From Coenobita brevimanus (taxonomy: Eukaryota > Arthropoda > Malacostraca > Decapoda > Coenobitidae): a stretch of 64,000 nucleotides of DNA. Under the pieces are notes generated by a model that worked only from the letters and a program-made list of their open reading frames with translations, was not told the DNA's origin and did no database searches. The stretch spans positions 10,577,874 through 10,641,873 of the forward strand of contig CM064713.1 of NCBI GenBank assembly GCA_032717465.1. The letters run 5' to 3'. Below are positions 57,401 through 64,000 of the stretch, in pieces (the stretch's first letter is position 1; each line of letters opens with the position of its first letter). A program made the position numbers and the translations under genes.

Positions 57401-58114
57401 ACTTCAGAACTTTTTGCTATTGACAAAGGCATAGACTATGCTCTCAGTTCTAGGCATGACTCATTTGTCATATTTTCAGATTCAAAATCAGCCCTTCAGG
57501 CAATTGCATCTTGCACTACGGACTCTCACGAGATCCAGGGCCGCATCGTTAATAAGTTGCATTCATGCAACAAGTCATTCACGCTGATCTGGGTGCCTGG
57601 TCATTGTCGTATCTACGGCAATGAGCAGGCTGACTTACTTGCAAAGTCGGCTGTGGAGCTCGAGGAGACTTGGGACGTTCCTCGTGATCTACGGTCGAGT
57701 CTATCTCTCGGAAAGAAATCAATAAATCTTCTGTGGCAAGGTCAGTGGACCAGACTAAATATTCCAACTTGTAAGCCGTACCTGGGCGACTGGGACACTG
57801 CCAACCGTCCCAGTCGCCTAGAAGAAAAAATGTTGGCACGGCTACGGCTTAATGCCACCATTTTAACCCACATAAAACCATATATGGAAAGACGCTTCCC
57901 ACCGCACTGTGACATCTGTAATGTGGTGTTATCTATTAGTCATATCATCCTGCGCTGTCGGCGATTTATTCGTGAACGTGCTTCACTTATAAATTACTGC
58001 GGCGCAGTAGACGTCCCCTTCACCCTTTCCACCATCCTGAGGGATGGGGACATTGTTATGACTGATAAATTGATGGCTTTCTTGAGAGAGACCGGACTGA
58101 TCAGAGTGATGTGA
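54429..58114 (+). pseudogene. I-4 ORF2: endonuclease, RT, RNase H, CCHC; one frameshift and one nonsense codon
   Basis: In frame with ORF1 across its TAA. Endonuclease (WNCRGIG, LQETRL, GDFNAHHYQW, GSDHLPI) is broken by a 1-bp deletion near 54703. A TAA at 55211-55213 replaces CAC of I-2. From 55214 the frame is open to the natural TGA at 58112-58114. It has VPQGSVLSPTLF, YADDCAIW, YTDGSKS, SELFAIDKGIDYAL, FSDSKSAL and CDICNVVLSISHIILRC. RT and RNase H are otherwise well kept, suggesting recent inactivation. Confidence 0.9.
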
Positions 58115-58842
58115 CTTTTTTACTGTGTGGTTATGGTTTTTATGAACAGTAAATATGTATATATTGTAATATTAATTAGGGTTGACAGTTGACATATTTT
58201 AAATAGTTCCTCCACCCAAGGATCTATTTCTAATATAGATGTCCCCTACATTAAGCCAAGTTCCTCGCCTGACAGTCACCAGTTGATGAGTGCAAGTGTG
58301 CAATATAGAAAGGTATTGGGCACTTGCAGTCGATGGTGGTCTGCTGGGCGAGGTTCTTCACTTTTTGTACAAATTATGTAAATACATTATATTATCTTGC
58401 TTAAGTTGTTCTAATTAGGGACGACAGCTGACGTATATGGAAATGTTCCTGACTCGTCTGGTTCCCTTTCATATATTGATGTCCCCTATATTAGGTTGTG
58501 CCTCGACTGACAGTCACCAGGTGATGAGTGCAGGTATGTCATGTAGAAAGGCATTACATATCTCCAGTCGATGGTGTTCTGTTAGTCGAGGTATTTTTAC
58601 CATTAGTGTAGGTCTAGCTATTTGTCTCTGTAGGATTTAGTATAGGTTAGCGATTTGTCTGTTAGGTGATTAGTTTTAGGGTCTTTAGATTAGTTTTCCT
58701 TTATAATATAAGGTATAAAAAATAAAAAAACCAAGAAAAAATTAAAAAAAAATAAAAATACAAAAAAATAAATAAATAAGAGTAAAATTATTATATATAT
58801 ATATGTACGTTTGCATGAAAATGTGTCTGTATGTATGCATGG

Positions 58843-58891
<49 letters not shown>

Positions 58892-59026
58892 TGTGTGTGT
58901 TTGTATGTGTGTGTGTGTTTGTGTGTGTGTGTATGTATATATATATATATTTTTGTATATATATGTATATATAATTAAATCTATAAAAATATATATATAT
59001 TTATATATATTTAAATGTATATACAT

Positions 59027-59069
<43 letters not shown>

Positions 59070-59114
59070 GGCCTTAATAACCAGGGGCTTCGGCCCCAAT
59101 GGTTGATAGGCCAG
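58115..59114 (+). other. I-4 3' UTR
   Basis: Structured units at 58263-58353 and 58501-58591. A long (GT)n runs at about 58847-58935 and TA-rich DNA at about 58936-59066. The terminal hairpin is at 59070-59112: outer GGCC/GGCC, AACCA/TGGTT, and GGGGC-TTCG-GCCCC. Confidence 0.82.
59070..59112 (+). ncRNA. I-4 3'-terminal hairpin with UUCG tetraloop
   Basis: GGGGC (59084-59088), TTCG (59089-59092), GCCCC (59093-59097) form a C(UUCG)G-capped stem. It is extended by AACCA/TGGTT and closed by GGCC/GGCC, immediately 5' of poly(A). Variants are in I-2 (50250-50290), I-3 (52311-52354) and I-7 (minus, 61278-61324). Confidence 0.7.
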
Positions 59115-59158
<44 letters not shown>

Positions 59159-59165
59159 TTCCGGG

Positions 59166-59650
59166 GGGACTTTGATGCATGGTCGTGGAGAGTGTAGACG
59201 TGTTTCTCTGGCTCTCCTCTAGCTGCAGGGTTGCCTCACCGGCTTTAGCTTTGTTTTCTCCGCCACTAGGGCGTTTTTCAATAAAGTTAGGTTAGCTAGT
59301 ACTAATTCTCCTCCCAGCCCTGTTAGTCTTGATATAGTAGGTGTCTATATCTGTTTCCTGAGATTGCCTTTGCTTACTCACCTCTGGGAGTGTACCCCCC
59401 ACTGATCGCTCTGGGGTGTGAGTTACACACGGGCGCGTCCTCCCGAGAGTGGTTTGAGAGGGTTATCTCAGACTTAGGTGTGTGGTCCCCGGTTGCAAAT
59501 TCTCCCTTTGGTTGTTTTTCTTCTTCCCACTTCCCCCGCTCACGGGGGAAGTGGTAACTATGGCGGACGCCACTGCTGCCTCCCTCCCCTTCAGGGGGGG
59601 AGGTAGTCCTGACCGACCCCCGACAGTCTCACGGACTGACTACCCCCAGA
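59166..59650 (+). mobile_element. I-5: 5' part of an I element, cut by assembly gap
   Basis: Starts GGGACTTTGATGCATGG 11 bp after the I-4 poly(A). The 5' UTR matches I-2 and I-4. ORF1 begins at ATG 59560 (MADATAAS) and runs about 30 codons to the N-gap. Confidence 0.88.
59560..59650 (+). CDS. I-5 ORF1 N-terminus (partial, runs into gap)
   Basis: About 30 residues: MADATAASLPFRGGG and PDRPPTVSRTDYPQ, matching I-2. The sequence is open up to the gap; its continuation is unknown. Used here with I-4 and I-6 to locate the family's true ATG. Confidence 0.7.
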
Positions 59651-59750
59651 NNNNNNNNNNNNNNNNNNNNNNNNNNNNNNNNNNNNNNNNNNNNNNNNNN
59701 NNNNNNNNNNNNNNNNNNNNNNNNNNNNNNNNNNNNNNNNNNNNNNNNNN
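59651..59750. other. Assembly gap, 100 N
   Basis: Run of exactly 100 N, a conventional placeholder. I elements face each other across it (I-5 plus, I-6 minus), so real distance and orientation are unknown. Confidence 0.99.
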
Positions 59751-60886
59751 GGACGTGACTGTTTCGTGAGGGTGGTCATGTTACTTTTACTAGACTTGTC
59801 AGGCTTCGTTTTAGGCCGTACTGATGGAGAGGCAGCAGCAGCCTGAGAGTAAGTTGATGCCTTAGGGATGTCAGTGAGAGAGTTGGAACGGACAGGAGGT
59901 CGAGATGGAGATGTACTGTGAGTGGCAGGAGGGAGAAAGACAGGGTCAGTCTGGGTCTCTACAGAGCACATCACAGGACGGGACATTACCGCCGAAGCAT
60001 AGGACCTATTCGGCGTGGGAGTTGCATGCAACTCCTTCACCTTTTTCCTAGCTTCGTAATAGGAAATGCCCTCAGTTGCCTTCACTGTGCAGACTTCCTT
60101 CTCCTCCTTCCACTTGGGACAATCCCTAGAGGAAGTGGAGTGAGCGCCCTTGCAGTGAAAGCAACAGACCGTCTCAGATGTACAATGTTCCGCATCATGA
60201 CCCTGGCTTGCACACTTGCCACACACTGGCTGGGAAGCCCGACAAGTCTTCGAACCATGCCCATACAACTGGCATTTCAGGCAACGGAAAGGGTTAGGGA
60301 TGTATGGTCGAACGTGAATGATTTCATAACCAACTTTGACTTGACTAGGAAGAGAAATTTTGGCAAATGTCAAGATAATAGTTGCTGTCTTCGTCCTTAT
60401 GCCTTCCGAATAACGAGTTATGAATTTAGCTTCAATTACATCTTGCTGCGCCAATTCTTGTACGATTTCGTCCTCGCTCATCACCATGAGATCCCTGCAA
60501 GTGACAACACCCTTGCAAGAATTCATGGAGACTGGGATTTTGGCTTCGACATCGTAACAGTGGAATTTACGCAGTTTCAGCAAATCTCTCACTTGTGACG
60601 AGTTAACAGTTTTTACCAGGAGATCTCCGTTAGCAAGTTTTTTCACTTGTTCGACTTCTCCTGCACAGTGGTCAATCACCTTCTTGATAAGGAAGGGATT
60701 GAGACTGGACAGGGGAGTCGAACCTAGAGCATGGATAATGATGAACGTGGCATTGTCAACAGGAACGTCAAGTGGGGCACGAGTTTGGCGTCCGTCAGTC
60801 TGGGGGTGGTCAGTCCGGTCGTTCCTACATTCGTCAGGACCACCTCCCCCCCTGAAGGGGGGGGAGGCAGCAGGGGCGTCCGTCAT
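59751..60886 (-). CDS. I-6 ORF1 (gag-like), C-terminus lost in gap
   Basis: ATG at 60886 (MTDAPAAS). Open for about 378 codons with no lesion up to the gap. GSTPLSSLNPFLIKKVIDH, GEVEQVKKLANGDLLVKT, then zinc knuckles CLKCQLYGHGSKTC, CGKCASQGHDAEHC and CFHCKGAHSTSSRDC, and the VKATEGISYYEARKK segment. Probably the RNA-binding gag-like protein. It is the most intact ORF1 seen; the remainder of the element is not visible. Confidence 0.85.
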
Positions 60887-61258
60887 AGCAACCACTTCCC
60901 CCTCACGGGGGAAGTGGGAAGAAGGAGAAAAACAAGCAAGGGACAAGGTACCTGGGAAAGACACACCTAGCCTGAGATTACCCTCTCAAACCACGCTCGG
61001 GAGGACGCGCCCGTGTATAACTCACACCCCAGAGCGATCAGTGGGGGGTACACTCCAGAGGTGAGTAAGCAAAGGCAATCTCAGTAAACAGATACAGACA
61101 CTTACTATATCTCTAAAGGGCTGGGAGGAAAATTAGTACTAGCTAACCTAACTCTTAATCGCTTTATTTACAAAACTAATGCCGGTGGGGCAGCCCTGAA
61201 AGCTAGAGGAGAGCCAGGAAAACACGTCCGAACTCCCCACGACCATCCATCAAAGTCC
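59751..61258 (-). mobile_element. I-6: 5' part of an I element on the minus strand
   Basis: 5' end at 61258 (GGACTTTGATGG on minus), 5' UTR 60887-61258, ORF1 from ATG 60886 down to the gap. It starts 8 bp after the I-7 poly(A) in the same orientation. Confidence 0.88.
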
Positions 61259-61277
61259 GTGAATGTTTTTTTTTTTT

Positions 61278-61323
61278 CCCGGCCTATCAACCATTGGGGC
61301 CGAAGCCCCTGGTTATTAAGGCC

Positions 61324-61421
<98 letters not shown>

Positions 61422-61457
61422 TTAAACATATATACATATATATACAAACATATATAT

Positions 61458-61521
<64 letters not shown>

Positions 61522-62254
61522 CCATGCATACATACAGACACACTTTCATGCAAACGTACATATATATATATAATAATTTTAATCTTATTTATTATTTATT
61601 TTCTTTTTTTGTATTTTCATTTTTTTAATTTTTTCTTGGTTTTTTATTTTTCATACCTTATATTATAAAGGAAAACTAATCTAAAGACCCTAAAACTAAT
61701 CACCTAACAGACAAATCGCTAACCTATACTAAATCCTACAGAGACAAATAGCTAGACCTACACTAATGGTAAAAATACCTCGACTAACAGAACATCATCG
61801 ACTGCAGATATGTAATGCCTTTCTACATTACATACCTGCACTCATCACCTGGTGACTGTCAGTCGAGGCACAACCTAATATAGGGGACATCAATATATGA
61901 AAGGGAACCAGACGAGTCAGGAACATTTCCATATACGTCAGCTGTCGTCCCTAATTAGAATAACTTAAGCAAGATAATATAATGTATTTACATAATTTGT
62001 ACAAAAAGTGAAGAACCTCGCCCAGCAGACCACCATCGACTGCAAGTGCCCAATACCTTCCTATATTGCACACTTGCACTCATCAGCTGGTGACTGTCAG
62101 GCGAGGAACTTGGCTTAATGTAGGGGACATCTATATTTGAAATAGATCGGTGGGAGGAGGAACTATTTAAAATATGTCAACTGTCAACCCTAATTAATAT
62201 TACAATATATACATATTTACTCTTCATAAAAACCATAACCACGCAGTAAAAAAG
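61278..62254 (-). other. I-7 3' UTR
   Basis: Minus-strand copy of the family 3' UTR: structured unit 1 at 62016-62106, unit 2 at 61778-61868, A-rich region, GT and TA microsatellites, then the UUCG-capped terminal hairpin (61278-61324). Confidence 0.82.
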
Positions 62255-64000
62255 TCACATCACTCTGATCAGTCCGGTCTCTCTCAAGAAAGCCATCAAT
62301 TTATCAGTCATAACAATGTCCCCATCACCCAGGATGGTGGAAAGGGTGAAGGGGACGTCTACTGCGCCGCAGTAATTTATAAGTGAAGCACGTTCACGAA
62401 TAAATCGCCGACAGCGCAGGATGATATGACTAATAGATAACACCGCATTACAGATGTCAGTGCGGTGGGAAGCGTCCTTCCATATATGGTTTTATGTGGG
62501 TTACAATGGTGGCATTAAGCCGTAACCGTGCCAACACTTTTTCTTCTAGGCGACTGGGACGGTTGGCAGTGTCCCAGTCGCCCAGGTACGGCTTACAAGT
62601 TGGAATATTTAGTCTGGTCCACTGACCTTGCCACAGAAGATTTATTGATTTCTTTCCGAGAGATAGACTCGACCGTAGATCACGAGGAACGTCCCAAGTC
62701 TCCTCGAGCTCTACAGCCGACTTTGCAAGTAAGTCAGCCTGCTCATTGCCGTAGATACGACAATGACCAGGCACCCAGATCAGCGTGAATGACTTGTTGC
62801 ATGAATGCAACTTATTAACGATGCGGCCCTGGATCTCATGAGAGTCCGTAGTGCAAGATGCAATTGCCTGAAGGGCTGATTTTGAATCTGAAAATATGAC
62901 AAATGAGTCATGTCTAGAATTGAGAGCATAGTCTATGGCTTTGTCAATAGCAAAAAGTTCTGAAGTAAACACAGATGTATGAGTCGGCAACCGATACCTG
63001 AGGGCACATTCAGTCGACCACACACTTGCACCCACACATTCACTTGACTTGGAGCCGTCGGTGTACAATTGATGGGACCCCAAGTGACGAACAATGATGA
63101 AACAAGTGGTGGACCTCCGCCTCCGGCGCCTTGGCCTTTGGTGCTGGGAGCCATGTAACATCGACTGTAAAGCCGGGTGGCTCCCAAGGTGCTATATTTT
63201 TAAGCACCAACTTGTCACAGTCACTGGGGTCCACATCAAGCTCCTGAGTCAGTAAGTGGAGGCGAGCGGCAAGTGGCCGACGCACCCCCCGCAGAAGGTG
63301 GTGGTATTGACGCAGGGGGGTACAGGCCACATTGCCGATATTACTTTTTCTTAATGTCCTTATGCCGTAGGACAAGGCCAGGTGGTCACGGCGAATACGG
63401 AGGGGAGGCACATTCGCCTCCACTTCCATACGAGCCACACGGGTACACCGTACAGCTCCAAGACACATTCGCAAGCATTTATTCTGTAACACATCCAATC
63501 CTTTCAGCGTGGCATCAGATGCCGAGCCATACACCTGTGCGCCATAGTCTAGCTTTGATCGAATAAGGGACTTATACACCATTAATAAAGATTTTCCGTC
63601 GGCACCCCAGGTAGTACCCGCTAGGTACTTGAGGACATTTAACGGTTTATCACATCGAGCAAGCAAAGTATTAACGTGAAGTTTAAAATTCATTCTACGA
63701 TCAAAATGTATTCCTAAAAATTTTACAGAATTTTGAAAAGGTACCGCCTGATTATCTAAAGTTAAGCACAAATTAGGTACGTTACGATTAGTGAAAACTA
63801 TAGCGGCACACTTACGTACGGAAAACCTAAATCCCCACTGCAAGGCCCATTGGTGGACAGAATCAAGGGCTGCTTGAATCCGCCCAGCCGAAAATTGTGC
63901 ATTACGGGAAGAGTGCCATATTGCACAATCGTCAGCGTAGAGTGAGTATTTAAGATTCCTCGGGATTGGAGCTGATGACAGAATATCATTGATCATAATA
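62255..64000 (-). pseudogene. I-7 ORF2 C-terminal half, two frameshifts
   Basis: Minus strand from IMINDILSSAP at the window edge: YADDCAIW, then VKFLGIHFDRRMNF, the LDVLQNKCLRMCL thumb-side segment, RNase H (YTDGSKS, SELFAIDKAIDYAL, FSDSKSAL, GNEQADLLAKSA) and the C-terminal SISHIILRC. Compared with I-2/I-4, a 5-bp deletion near 63099 and a 2-bp deletion near 62458 (which damages the CDIC motif) break the frame. Confidence 0.88.

Larger units (their letters stand above)
52385..59154 (+). mobile_element. I-4: full-length I element with SINE insertion
   Basis: Starts GGGACTTTGATGCATGG directly after GTCGTTAGCT. 5' UTR to 52765, ORF1 52766-54428 (with a SINE inside), ORF2 54429-58114, 3' UTR 58115-59114, poly(A) 59115-59154. 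The next element, I-5, starts 11 bp after the poly(A). Confidence 0.92.
61266..64000 (-). mobile_element. I-7: 3' part of an I element on the minus strand
   Basis: Poly(A) at 61266-61277 (T on plus), terminal hairpin, microsatellites (TA at about 61326-61418, CA at about 61468-61520), structured units, and ORF2 C-terminal half. It runs off the window edge at 64000. Confidence 0.9.

Noticed and set aside
59482..60964. Open frames crossing the N-gap, including a 457-residue minus-strand frame
   Set aside because: They translate through 100 N and join two unrelated I copies. Only the parts outside the gap are annotated.

Overview
This window reads as intergenic, repeat-dominated chromatin from an invertebrate animal, most likely a crustacean and plausibly a decapod. 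The inference rests on very dense (TA)n, (CA)n, (GA)n and (TATC)n microsatellites, several APE-type non-LTR retrotransposon families with arthropod-like reverse transcriptases, a Penelope-like element, tRNA-derived SINEs, and the absence of any intact host gene. The organism call is inference; no species marker is present. I found no rRNA, tRNA gene, CRISPR array or intact host coding sequence.

Layout. 1-4645: a partial RTE-like reverse transcriptase (family RTE-B), then a nearly full-length RTE-A element (minus strand). 5335-6938: dispersed repeats and microsatellites. 6939-13238: a complete LTR retrotransposon with both LTRs. Its Ty3/gypsy-type pol has integrase BEFORE reverse transcriptase (Gmr1-like order). 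13240-17963: a hammerhead-ribozyme-like motif, two head-to-tail tRNA-SINEs, a hairpin repeat and a short RTE-A copy. 18046-19515: a non-autonomous hAT-like transposon with a perfect 8-bp target duplication, itself carrying an RTE-A fragment and a long palindrome. 19549-22080: degenerate repeats.

22083-40298 is one large nested structure. A dead Penelope-like element (PLE) exists as an inverted pair. The right arm (39032-40298, plus) is nearly uninterrupted. The left arm (38446 down to 23543, minus) has been split by three independent insertions: RTE-A (35092-38090), a Jockey-superfamily element J (24750-34383) and RTE-D (23837-24607). J is itself split by RTE-C (27431-33728), which is split by another RTE-A (27760-31058). 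Four of these insertions have recognisable target-site duplications, so the order of events can be read. Immediately downstream of the left-arm PLE endonuclease lies an intronless, broken cold-shock-domain (Y-box) reading frame (22310-23542, minus).

40299-64000 holds seven copies (I-1 to I-7) of one I-clade-like non-LTR element. It has ORF1 with three zinc knuckles and ORF2 with endonuclease, reverse transcriptase, RNase H and a terminal CCHC. Copies are joined head to tail: the poly(A) of one lies 7-11 bp from the 5' end of the next. ORF1 and ORF2 share one frame, separated by a single UAA. The 3' UTR carries two paralogous cruciform hairpins with compensatory base changes, and a terminal UUCG hairpin before poly(A). 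A 100-N assembly gap lies at 59651-59750, and orientation flips across it.

All coding regions appear defective or partial (nonsense, frameshift, truncation); I-2 is the best preserved. Family assignments are from motif reading only; no database search was run.
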